From assembly GCA_018304385.1 (NCBI GenBank), contig JAGVWJ010000030.1, forward strand, positions 1 through 33,805: a stretch of DNA of 33,805 nt. The letters run 5' to 3'. Source of the DNA: Microcaldota archaeon. GTDB taxonomy: Archaea; Micrarchaeota; Micrarchaeia; Anstonellales; Bilamarchaeaceae. A program made the translations under genes and the position numbers. Under the pieces are notes generated by a model that saw nothing but the letters and a program-made list of their open reading frames with translations, was not told where the DNA came from and searched no databases. This document shows, in pieces, positions 15,961 to 23,934 of the stretch (positions are counted from its first letter, which is position 1; every line of letters begins with the position of its first letter).

Positions 15961-17490
15961 ATGGCATTCAAACAAAAAGAAGCTGATATTGTTCTAAATA
16001 GTTCAGCTATCCCTGACCATATTAAAAAAGTATATGTGACTCTGCCAGAAGATGAAAGAAAAACAATTTCTAAATTTTTATTAAACACATATGTTGACTC
16101 AAAAAATAGATGGGAGGAACTTTCTAACTTATACTTCTATGGCATAGATAGACCAGGGGGAGGATCGTTACAAACTAAACAACTATTTGCTGAAGTTTTC
16201 ATAAATTTAAATGGTGCTCAATTAGTAAAGGATGAACTATCTAAGCTTAAAGCCCCTGCTGAGGTTATAACCCTTTATGATAAGTTGCCGGAAGATGAAA
16301 AAGCCATTATAGCATATCATCTATTATTAGCTTATCAACATCTAAACGATGCTAGAATAACAGATACCATTTCCGAAATGGTTACAAGTAAAAATAATTT
16401 CTCCCCACAAGCAATAGAACTGTTCAAACGAGTTTTAAAAGATGCTGAAGACGCTACGATCGCTGGCATCAATTCATATCTAGAAGATATTAAGAAGCAT
16501 GTAAATAATGGGAGTATGCCACAAGAGAGATTCCTAGAGATAAAGGCAGATATGGAACTGGAGAAAGGACCTAAACTAAAATGGTTAAGAAAAATAAGAG
16601 AAACCCCAGCAGGCGTATCTTATGAAAAGGCATTCACTGCTGGAATCGAAGAAGTCATAAAAAAACAAGAAAGGACTGATGCTGCAGTTACCGTAAAAGT
16701 AGAGCACCAAGGTATTATTGAAGGCCAAACACGAGACAATACTATAAAAGCAATAAGACATGCACTAAATTCTTTACCTCAAACATTAGCTGAATTGGGT
16801 CTTTCTCCTGAACAAGTAGTTGAGTTTAGAGGAAAGTTACATGAAGTTACTTTCGTTTTAGTATCAGAAGAAGAATGGCAAAAAGAAGGATATGGAGATG
16901 ATGCAATTGGGTTATGTAGACCAGGGTCTGACACAATTCTATTACGCATTTCAGATGAATCAAGAGAATTTGCATTAGCACAAATGTATGGAACGGTCGT
17001 CCATGAGATTTTGCATCATTTAACTGAGGGTTATTCGAATAATTCTAGTTCTATGAGTTTACATGAAACATTGACAGAAGTGTTTGCAAATCTTGTTATT
17101 GCTAAAGAGCTCGGTCTTCCAACCGAATTCAGATTAAGAGAAAAACCAGGCGAGGCCATGCCTTCTAAAAGATTTGAAGTGAGTAGTATTGTTGATTTTT
17201 CTAATCCTTCTTACCATTCTTTAGTAATGAATGACGAATTTAATGAATTATTTGCGGTTATAGGTAGGCTAGAATGGCAAAAAGCCTATTTTTCAGGAGA
17301 TTATAAAGAAGTTAAAAGACAGGTCAATTTATACCTACCAAAAAATGAAGATGCGTTTGCATATTTATTTGGCGATAGTAATATAGAAGAATCAATAGCT
17401 GCTGCACTTAAAGACTTAAAACCAAATGATCCGTTGGACTGGACAAAAAAATTTGATGAGGCTAAAAGACCTTACGTTGTTAGAAAATAA
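15961..17490 (+). CDS. Predicted cytoplasmic zinc metallopeptidase (HExxH)
   Basis: The 509-residue protein has a helical N-terminal half (about 1-230, no recognised domain) and a C-terminal zincin-like domain. VVHEILHHLTEGYSNN provides the HExxH zinc site (H348, E349, H352), and SLHETLTEVFANL 20 residues later provides a likely third ligand (E373, or H368). DDAIGLCRPGSDTILLRIS before it resembles the strand pair preceding metallopeptidase active sites. There is no signal peptide, so it acts in the cytoplasm; the substrate is unknown. GAGGT overlapping the stop of the preceding small gene is its ribosome site. It converges with the gene at 17492. Confidence 0.65.
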   Translation: MAFKQKEADIVLNSSAIPDHIKKVYVTLPEDERKTISKFLLNTYVDSKNRWEELSNLYFYGIDRPGGGSLQTKQLFAEVFINLNGAQLVKDELSKLKAPAEVITLYDKLPEDEKAIIAYHLLLAYQHLNDARITDTISEMVTSKNNFSPQAIELFKRVLKDAEDATIAGINSYLEDIKKHVNNGSMPQERFLEIKADMELEKGPKLKWLRKIRETPAGVSYEKAFTAGIEEVIKKQERTDAAVTVKVEHQGIIEGQTRDNTIKAIRHALNSLPQTLAELGLSPEQVVEFRGKLHEVTFVLVSEEEWQKEGYGDDAIGLCRPGSDTILLRISDESREFALAQMYGTVVHEILHHLTEGYSNNSSSMSLHETLTEVFANLVIAKELGLPTEFRLREKPGEAMPSKRFEVSSIVDFSNPSYHSLVMNDEFNELFAVIGRLEWQKAYFSGDYKEVKRQVNLYLPKNEDAFAYLFGDSNIEESIAAALKDLKPNDPLDWTKKFDEAKRPYVVRK

Positions 17491-17491
17491 T

Positions 17492-18331
17492 CTAACTACT
17501 AAAAAACTTAACCACAAGCTCGCGCTCTTCATTATAGAAATCAACAAGCATTGCGTCCTGGTTTTTAAGCAAGGATAGATACTCTGACTGCAGATCTGCA
17601 AATTCTTTTTCTTCGGTTTCATTAAATATCTTAACCTGCTTTTCTGCATTTCTTAGCTGAATCCTAGTAGATATGAGTTTTATTTTGTTATTCAGTTCAA
17701 CCAAGTTATTGGCAATGCGCTCAGATACCCAGACATGTTTATTACCTAGGGCAACTGGCACCTCTACATCAAACTGCTTATCAATAGGTGGTTCAGCAGA
17801 AAGTGTGCCTTCATCAAGAAAGACCGGGACGCCAAGCCTTAGAAACAATCTAATCATTAGCACTCTTGCTTTTTCATCAGTATCAATAGAAATATCTTGC
17901 AGCAACTTGCCTTCCCTCAATGTATCAAGCAGCTTAGTTCTAACAACTACTGGAAGTTTGCTCAACAGGATGTTAATCTTTGCAATGTTTAACCGATTAT
18001 CAAAATTCTGTTTTAATAATACACCACGAGCAGAAAGCAACTCATAAATCTCTCCTTTCTTGGATTTTAATGCATCAAAGATTTCTGAGTCCATGAATTT
18101 TTTTAACTCGGTTGTAAAAGCGCTTATCTGTTTCTCATGAGGAAAAGCAATGCGCATACCCGCCTTTATTAGTTTATCAGTAATAGCAGCGATATGTGCA
18201 CTTACTAACTTAGCCTCATGCTTAATGTTTTCAGAATTATCAAATTTTGATTTGAACTCAAGCTCTGCGCGCTCTTTATTTAACTCTATTAATTTGGTTA
18301 TATCCGATAAGGTAATTACTATTTCTGGCAT
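17492..18331 (-). CDS. Helical protein of unknown function, partner of the Lon-like gene
   Basis: A 279-residue protein from ATG 18331, which lies 4 nt after the stop of the upstream Lon-type protease gene, so the pair is translationally coupled. An upstream in-frame start at 18376 would overlap the protease gene by 41 nt and is less likely. The sequence is mostly charged helices, with a central region (RVLMIRLFLRLGVPVFLDEG and on) that looks like a small alpha/beta or winged domain, and a C-terminal coiled coil. No signal peptide or membrane segment. No family recognised. Confidence 0.55.
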   Translation of the reverse strand: MPEIVITLSDITKLIELNKERAELEFKSKFDNSENIKHEAKLVSAHIAAITDKLIKAGMRIAFPHEKQISAFTTELKKFMDSEIFDALKSKKGEIYELLSARGVLLKQNFDNRLNIAKINILLSKLPVVVRTKLLDTLREGKLLQDISIDTDEKARVLMIRLFLRLGVPVFLDEGTLSAEPPIDKQFDVEVPVALGNKHVWVSERIANNLVELNNKIKLISTRIQLRNAEKQVKIFNETEEKEFADLQSEYLSLLKNQDAMLVDFYNEERELVVKFFSS

Positions 18332-18335
18332 AACA

Positions 18336-20075
18336 TCACTTTCTTCTAATATAGACAAGACCAATTGTAAATACAAATATAAAACCAGGTAAGCAGTTTA
18401 CGTTTTCTGGTTGAAGTTTGGATGATGCTGAAGTCTGCGGAAGAGCTGGCGGAGGTTGCACATCTGTTTTCTTATTAGATGAGGTTGAGTCTGGACTTAA
18501 TTTAATCAGCTTTGCAGAATCATGCAGTTCAGTAACAAGTTTATCTAGATCATCTGCATATTTCAAAAGACGATACGCACCAGCATTATCGCCAGTGCGG
18601 GAGATAAAAACAGCCTGCGACTGATAAATCTTGCCCCAAAGTGAAGATCGCTTTTCATTCTTTAATCTGTTTACAGTACTTGTAACTAAAAGCTCTGAAG
18701 ATGCAGAATTAATGGCATTATCTGACGCATACATGCTTTCAGCAAATGTTGCATCAAATGCTGCTGCACCGTAATTGCCAGCTTTGAAAGATATTTTAGC
18801 AGAATCAATATGGTCTAATATATCTTCATTGGTTATATTTAATTTCTCTAACTCAAGCAGTTTTTTCTGGGCCATGTGCTTCCATGAGGTTTCGTCTATC
18901 TGTTCGCCTTGTTCAATGCTCAAACCAGTTTTAACTAATAGGCTAGATATAACGCACCATGCATCAGCATACATAAGCTGGTTATATATAAAATATTTTT
19001 CTTCAGCCAACTGTGCAGCGCTAACATCCGTAGCACCTATTCTTTGGGTCGCCCATGACTTTCTTAGGTCAGCACCAATAAGCCATTCGAAATTTTTATC
19101 TGTTTTTTTAGCAGTTTGCAAACTATTAAGGCATTTGTTTATTGAATTAACCTTTTTGTTCAGATCAACAATATCTGGATTCTCAACATCTACTATTGTT
19201 GATGCATCAATATAATCTAAAAATGCCTCATTAGCAGCAGTGAATAAATACCCCTTTTCAATAAGCGCGTTTTGCCGTTCTAGCTCAACAAGAAACACAT
19301 CCTTTATCTCTTTTACCTCGCGCTCATCATCTTTTATGTTATTAACTACTTTTCTCTCGCCTTCTATAAGCTCTAATGTTATTTCTTTAAATTTATCAAG
19401 ATCAGATGCATCATACGATTCGATATTTTTTAATGAGCGATCAGGAATGGTCAATGGTTTCTTTTCTACCTCTCTGTTAAAAACCATAAATCCAATGGCT
19501 TCGTCAACATTTTCCACCTCAATTATTTCAAGATCAGAGGTTCTTTGTATATGTGATAGTATAACACGCTCATGCAATGAATGTTGAGGAGTAAGAAAAT
19601 ATTTTATATGATTCTTTGATAGCGCGCTGGCCTTTTCATAAAGCCCGCCAACACGACCAACCTTTCCGAATCTATCAACTGCGCCTGTTACTGTTGCATC
19701 ATCACGCACATGTTCTCCTTCTATCGCAGCATATGTTAAAACAGAGAACGCAACACCTGCGCTTGGGCCATCTACATATTCTGCAATATTCCCATCTATG
19801 CTTACAAGAATATTACAATCATCCAAAGATTTACCGAGTTTCGAAGCAACGTATATGACTGCATCATCAACTGATTTTTGCGTTGCAACACCAGTATTAG
19901 GAAAAGTAGATAGATATATCTCGCCTTCGCCTGGAACTGCCTTAATAGTTACTCCAACTAAACCGCCGCCATCTTGAACTACGGCTGGGATGGGATGACT
20001 TGCTTCACCGTTGCATGCTGCAAAGGACAGGCTAATAATTAATAGTATTATAATCGAAAGCTTGGCCCTGGTCAT
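18336..20075 (-). CDS. Exported Lon-type (S16) serine protease with C-terminal anchor
   Basis: The 579-residue protein has a signal peptide (LSIIILLIISLSFAAC, 6-21; the Cys could be a lipid site), then a Lon proteolytic domain (about 35-215) without the AAA ATPase. The catalytic dyad is visible as DGPSAGVAF (Ser105) and GGLYEKASA (Lys148). Residues about 220-545 form a long helical region, and the protein ends in a Pro-rich linker (QPPPALPQ) and LPGFIFVFTIGLVYIRRK, a PGF-plus-helix-plus-basic tail like the PGF-CTERM signal processed by archaeosortases. Secreted S16 domains without ATPase occur in archaea, but the substrate is unknown. It is divergent from larE, sharing a palindromic TATA box, and is coupled to the gene at 17492. 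Confidence 0.85.
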   Translation of the reverse strand: MTRAKLSIIILLIISLSFAACNGEASHPIPAVVQDGGGLVGVTIKAVPGEGEIYLSTFPNTGVATQKSVDDAVIYVASKLGKSLDDCNILVSIDGNIAEYVDGPSAGVAFSVLTYAAIEGEHVRDDATVTGAVDRFGKVGRVGGLYEKASALSKNHIKYFLTPQHSLHERVILSHIQRTSDLEIIEVENVDEAIGFMVFNREVEKKPLTIPDRSLKNIESYDASDLDKFKEITLELIEGERKVVNNIKDDEREVKEIKDVFLVELERQNALIEKGYLFTAANEAFLDYIDASTIVDVENPDIVDLNKKVNSINKCLNSLQTAKKTDKNFEWLIGADLRKSWATQRIGATDVSAAQLAEEKYFIYNQLMYADAWCVISSLLVKTGLSIEQGEQIDETSWKHMAQKKLLELEKLNITNEDILDHIDSAKISFKAGNYGAAAFDATFAESMYASDNAINSASSELLVTSTVNRLKNEKRSSLWGKIYQSQAVFISRTGDNAGAYRLLKYADDLDKLVTELHDSAKLIKLSPDSTSSNKKTDVQPPPALPQTSASSKLQPENVNCLPGFIFVFTIGLVYIRRK

Positions 20076-20096
20076 GGAATTTTATTGAATAAACAT

Positions 20097-20104
20097 ATTT
20101 AAAT
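20097..20104. promoter_or_regulatory. Shared palindromic TATA-like box between the Lon-like gene and larE
   Basis: The palindrome ATTTAAAT lies almost centrally in the 52-bp gap, about 22 nt from the protease ATG (20075) and 24 nt from the larE ATG (20128). It can serve as a TATA box in either direction; no second good box is seen for either gene. Confidence 0.5.
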
Positions 20105-20127
20105 TACTATGCAGGCTATTTTTTAAT

Positions 20128-20964
20128 ATGGAAACCAAAGAAAAACTAAATAATCTTAGGGCGTTTATAAAAAAATTAAATAATGCAATAATTGCTTATT
20201 CTGGCGGCATTGACAGCACACTAGTAGCAAGGATATGTAGGGATGAATTAGGAGAGAAGGCAATTGCAGTTACCGCAACATCGCCATCCTATCCAAAATA
20301 TGAATTAGAACAAGCAAAAAAGATTGCAAAAAAAATTGGAATAGAACATCTAATAATAGAAACACATGAAATAAAAAATGAGCAATATTTGAAAAATAAA
20401 TCAAATAGATGCTACTTTTGTAAAACTACGTTATACAGCGAGCTTGAAAAAATCGCAAAAGAACTTAATTATGAAAATATTCTAAATGGCATAAACGTAG
20501 ATGACTTAGGTGACTTTCGCCCAGGTATTAAGGCAGCAAAAGAATACAGGGTAATAAGCCCTTTAAAGGAAGTTGGGTTAACCAAAAAGGATATTATTGA
20601 GATAGCTGAACATTTGGGATTACCAAACTGGAATAAACCTGCATCGCCATGCTTATCATCACGCGTACCTTATGGCATAATGATTACGCCAGAGATATTA
20701 GAAAAAATTGAAAAGGCAGAGGGTGTTCTAAGAGATTTAGGGCTAATGCAATTTAGGGTAAGATACCATAAGGAGATTGCAAGAATAGAAGTAGAAAAGA
20801 AAGACTTTGAGGTTGTATTAGCGAATGCTGATCTAATAAATAAAAAATTCAGAGATATCGGGTTTGCATATACTTGTCTGGATTTACGCGGGTTTAAATC
20901 AGGCAGGCTAAATGAAATAAACGGGGTTTTTGATGAGAAACAAGAAAAAGAAATTGCCTTATGA
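20128..20964 (+). CDS. larE: LarE, ATP-dependent sulfur transferase for nickel-pincer cofactor
   Basis: LarE adenylates the carboxylates of pyridinium-3,5-biscarboxylate mononucleotide and transfers sulfur to make the nickel-pincer precursor. The 278 residues include the PP-loop SGGIDST (25-31), NGINVDDLGDFRPG (120-133) and PASPCLSSRVPYG with Cys175, which corresponds to the sulfur-donating cysteine of the Lactiplantibacillus enzyme. CYFC (C95, C98) gives two further cysteines. Three cysteines are reported for LarE enzymes that use an iron-sulfur cluster rather than sacrificing a cysteine, so this may be a cluster type; that part is inference. It overlaps larB by about 30 nt. Confidence 0.93.
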   Translation: METKEKLNNLRAFIKKLNNAIIAYSGGIDSTLVARICRDELGEKAIAVTATSPSYPKYELEQAKKIAKKIGIEHLIIETHEIKNEQYLKNKSNRCYFCKTTLYSELEKIAKELNYENILNGINVDDLGDFRPGIKAAKEYRVISPLKEVGLTKKDIIEIAEHLGLPNWNKPASPCLSSRVPYGIMITPEILEKIEKAEGVLRDLGLMQFRVRYHKEIARIEVEKKDFEVVLANADLINKKFRDIGFAYTCLDLRGFKSGRLNEINGVFDEKQEKEIAL

Positions 20965-21610
20965 AGACTTATTCTTTTCAAAGGTTGATCTTGCGCGCGA
21001 GCGCATCAAAGGTTTTCCAGAGGTAATATTTTGCCAAGGAAAAACAATAGAACAGATAATTTCCATAATGCGAGCGCTTGCGCGCAATAAACAAAATATA
21101 ATGGCAACTCGTGCGAGCGAGCAAATTTTTAATATTGTGAAAAAGGAATTTGAAACTGCAAAATATAATACACATGCAAAGATCATTACTGTTCGGAATA
21201 AGGCGATTAAAAGAAAAAATGGGAAAATACTAATTATGAGTGCTGGAACTGCTGATATTCCTATTGCAGAAGAAGCAGCAGTAACAGCAGAATTTATGGG
21301 AAACAGAGTAGAAAGAATTTATGATGTTGGCGTTGCAGGATTGCATCGCTTGCTTAGAAATCTGAAAAAAATAAGAAACGCATCTGCAATAGTTGTTGTT
21401 GCAGGAATGGAAGGCGCGCTTCCAAGCGTTGTTTCAGGATTAACCATCAAGCCAGTTATTGCTGTTCCTACGCGCATTGGATATGGTGCGCATTTTAATG
21501 GAATCGCGCCATTGCTTACAATGCTAAACAGCTGCTCTCCAGGTATTGCAGTAGTAAATATAAATAATGGATTTGGCGCTGGATATTTTGCAAGCATAAT
21601 TAGTAGGTAA
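20933..21610 (+). CDS. larB: LarB, pyridinium-3,5-biscarboxylate mononucleotide synthase
   Basis: LarB carboxylates and hydrolyses nicotinate adenine dinucleotide, the first step of nickel-pincer cofactor synthesis. The 225-residue protein has an N-terminal segment with GFPEVIFCQGKT and a C-terminal AIR-carboxylase-like domain: MSAGTADIPIAEEA, VVVAGMEGALPSVVSGL, KPVIAVPTRIGYG and TMLNSCSPGIAVVNINNGFG, all typical of LarB. ATG 20933 is preferred over the adjacent TTG at 20930. It overlaps the end of larE, indicating coupling, and its stop abuts the convergent deoxyhypusine synthase gene. Confidence 0.93.
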   Translation: MRNKKKKLPYEDLFFSKVDLARERIKGFPEVIFCQGKTIEQIISIMRALARNKQNIMATRASEQIFNIVKKEFETAKYNTHAKIITVRNKAIKRKNGKILIMSAGTADIPIAEEAAVTAEFMGNRVERIYDVGVAGLHRLLRNLKKIRNASAIVVVAGMEGALPSVVSGLTIKPVIAVPTRIGYGAHFNGIAPLLTMLNSCSPGIAVVNINNGFGAGYFASIISR

Positions 21611-23863
21611 TTATTTCTCTTTCCCTAATCTTTCTAAAACCGCTTTAACAATCATTGGCCAGGCAATTGTTGCATCTGAATAAACCTCTACTTGTCTGCC
21701 ACCTTCACTAATTGGCACAAATTTACCCCAACTGACACCTTCGGAATATGTACAACCACTATTTGAAACTATTATCCCGTTCGCAGCGAAATTATGGGCA
21801 TCATCTACGGTCATATCATACGTGTCTTCTTCACCGTAATATTCTATAAACATAACAAAATGGTTATCTGGACAATTATTATTGATCCAGCCCCTATTTA
21901 TCCCATAAATTTTCATTCTTTTATTAAAAACTTTAACTGTTATGTCAAGTCTCCTTGCTGCCTTTGTAATTATTCCGTTTTCTTTTACCAACGCATCTTT
22001 TACAGTAGCTTCGCTAATTCCTTTTATCCATCTCCCGTTTTTTTCATTGGAAACTATTGCTGATCGAACCTCTTGTGACAAAGAAAGCCATCTTTTAGCT
22101 GTTGCATTATGGGCATTTTGTAATCTTACTCTTCTTTCTTCCTCGTTAAGAGAATCCCAGTAGTTCTTAGCTATATTTGATCTCCTCAGTCTTTCCTCAT
22201 TTGAACTCAAAGCGTATTCTTTTCTCTTCTCGCATAATTCTTTATATCCCTCTTCACTTAAACCGTCCCAATAGGATCTTGACATTTGTTGCATTAGAAC
22301 TGGATCGCAATTTTCTTTAAGAGCTTGAATTCTCTTTTCTCTAGATTCATCTGATTCAGCAAAGCGATGATACCTAGCATGCTCTGCGAAATCTATAATG
22401 TCCAAATTTTCAATGGAATTATTCAAGGTATTATGATCAATATGGTGGACTGCGTAATTTGATGCCAATACCATTTGTTTCAACTCCTGCATAATAAATC
22501 TATGCTCGGCGATAGTTCTGCTGTTATTCAACCTTATAAATCTATATTCACCATGTTTATCCGCCTTGTAGTAAGAGTTAAATGGCATTAGTCTATCATT
22601 CTCTTTTAATTCAGATAATTTTTTATAAGTACCATCCCTAAGCATAAACTTATGATCTTGAGATGCAATAATTGAGTCGCTTTTAAATTCTCTTTTCCCA
22701 CTAACCCAACCAGAAATCCAACCATAAGTCAACTTATAAAGTTTTTTCTTACCAGTTGACCAAACTTGCCTTACGTTAGACAAAACTATTCTACCTTTTT
22801 GTGTATCATAAGAATAAACTGGAAAATTATATTTACCAACCAGATCTTTTATTGGAATTCCCTCTGGAAAAACTGATAAATCTCGTGGCGTATCTATCTT
22901 AGTATCGCCATGAAGACAAAGCCCCCCAAAATGTGTCGGCTCTGGACAGATGCGAACTGCATACTTAAATTTTTTAACATGGCCATTTCCCTCTTCTTCA
23001 CTAATATGGTATTTCGAATAATCCCCATTATCAATTAATCTCCATCTTATCAGATCAAGATACGGTCCAACCTGCTGCGCCCAATTGCGAGGTACACCCC
23101 CGCCAATAGTAAATATACCCAATGTTTTTGCTTTTAAAACGCGCTCAGTATAATCTTCTAAATCCAAAAACGGATCATAGCTCATATCCTTTCCTTTTTT
23201 TCTAAGCTCTCTTCTTATTAATGCAAGATCCAAGCCAAGCTCGCTATCAGTAAAAGCAGGAATATAAACAGGGACATTTTTATCATATGCTGATTTAAGT
23301 AAACCCCTGCCATTAACATTTTTATGTAAATATTCGCCAAGTTTTTTATTTATTTTATAACTACATGCAACTTCATTAAGGTCCCAACCAAGGATTTGAG
23401 ATTTAAATATTTCATATGCACGATTAAAATTAGTTTCAGGTTCTAGAGTATCATAAACCCGATTATAACCTCTTTTATAAAGTTCCGTATCTTCCATATC
23501 TGGGCGATATTTAAAATGCTCCATACCTGCTGACTCTATAAAACCATGCGCCATTAACGCACCTGTGCTCACAATCGCATCACACATGCCATTATCAATC
23601 ATGTCACAAACCAACAAACCCATCTTTGCAACAGTCATTGCACCAGAAAGTGTAAGCACTTTAAAACAGGATTCGTCTCTTACCATTGTTTCTAGAACAT
23701 CTGCAGCCTCACCTACATTGCGGCCTGCAAAAGCAGTATGACCCATTGCCCTTACTAAATCATCTATTGAGTTTATTTTTTCTAAATCCAAAGGCATTAG
23801 TGGTTCCAAATGATCAGAATGACCAGTTCCTAATTTTCTTAAATGTTTTTCTTTAGTAATCAT
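21611..23863 (-). CDS. dys: Deoxyhypusine synthase interrupted by an HNH-containing intein
   Basis: Deoxyhypusine synthase transfers the aminobutyl group of spermidine to a lysine of aIF5A, using NAD. The 750-codon frame encodes a normal-sized enzyme of about 364 residues once the insert is removed: residues 1-315 (TLSGAMTVAKMG, STGALMAHG, TIGGGVPRNWAQQ, EPTHFGGL) and 702-750 (SGCTYSEGVSWGKF with the catalytic Lys714). Between them lies a 386-residue intein (C316-N701), detailed separately. The insertion is beside the NAD and lysine active site, the kind of invariant position inteins favour, so splicing must occur for activity. The protein is cytoplasmic. The gene is convergent with larB and divergent from larC. 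Confidence 0.93.
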   Translation of the reverse strand: MITKEKHLRKLGTGHSDHLEPLMPLDLEKINSIDDLVRAMGHTAFAGRNVGEAADVLETMVRDESCFKVLTLSGAMTVAKMGLLVCDMIDNGMCDAIVSTGALMAHGFIESAGMEHFKYRPDMEDTELYKRGYNRVYDTLEPETNFNRAYEIFKSQILGWDLNEVACSYKINKKLGEYLHKNVNGRGLLKSAYDKNVPVYIPAFTDSELGLDLALIRRELRKKGKDMSYDPFLDLEDYTERVLKAKTLGIFTIGGGVPRNWAQQVGPYLDLIRWRLIDNGDYSKYHISEEEGNGHVKKFKYAVRICPEPTHFGGLCLHGDTKIDTPRDLSVFPEGIPIKDLVGKYNFPVYSYDTQKGRIVLSNVRQVWSTGKKKLYKLTYGWISGWVSGKREFKSDSIIASQDHKFMLRDGTYKKLSELKENDRLMPFNSYYKADKHGEYRFIRLNNSRTIAEHRFIMQELKQMVLASNYAVHHIDHNTLNNSIENLDIIDFAEHARYHRFAESDESREKRIQALKENCDPVLMQQMSRSYWDGLSEEGYKELCEKRKEYALSSNEERLRRSNIAKNYWDSLNEEERRVRLQNAHNATAKRWLSLSQEVRSAIVSNEKNGRWIKGISEATVKDALVKENGIITKAARRLDITVKVFNKRMKIYGINRGWINNNCPDNHFVMFIEYYGEEDTYDMTVDDAHNFAANGIIVSNSGCTYSEGVSWGKFVPISEGGRQVEVYSDATIAWPMIVKAVLERLGKEK
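21761..22918 (-). mobile_element. Intein with HNH homing endonuclease inside deoxyhypusine synthase
   Basis: The intein runs from Cys316 (CLHGDTKIDTP, block A) to Asn701. IIASQDHKFML (about 398-408) resembles block B with the His, and TYDMTVDDAHNFAANGIIVS (681-700) is blocks F and G, followed by Asn701 and extein Ser702. The penultimate residue is Ser, not the usual His. The middle holds an HNH nuclease rather than the LAGLIDADG type usual for archaeal inteins: AVHHIDHNTLNNSIENLDII (H473-H474, N481-N482, N487) and EHARYH (from 494). After it come two or three NUMOD-like repeats with YWD(G/S)L (about 530-600) and a helix-turn-helix (ITKAARRLDITVKVFNKRM, 632-650), both probably DNA-binding. Confidence 0.9.
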
Positions 23864-23907
23864 AGCAACACCAAAAAATTTTTATCAATTTGTTCTTACA
23901 GCTAAAA

Positions 23908-23916
23908 TTTAAATTA
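23908..23916 (+). promoter_or_regulatory. TATA-like box upstream of the larC-like gene
   Basis: TTTAAATTA ends about 19 nt before the ATG at 23935 and supports that start over the TTG at 23890. Confidence 0.4.
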
Positions 23917-23934
23917 CTTCTGTTAAAATCATCT

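Noticed and set aside
21611..23863. Group I intron or separate nuclease gene in dys
   Set aside because: The frame is continuous through the insert and carries protein-splicing blocks at both ends, so it is an intein.
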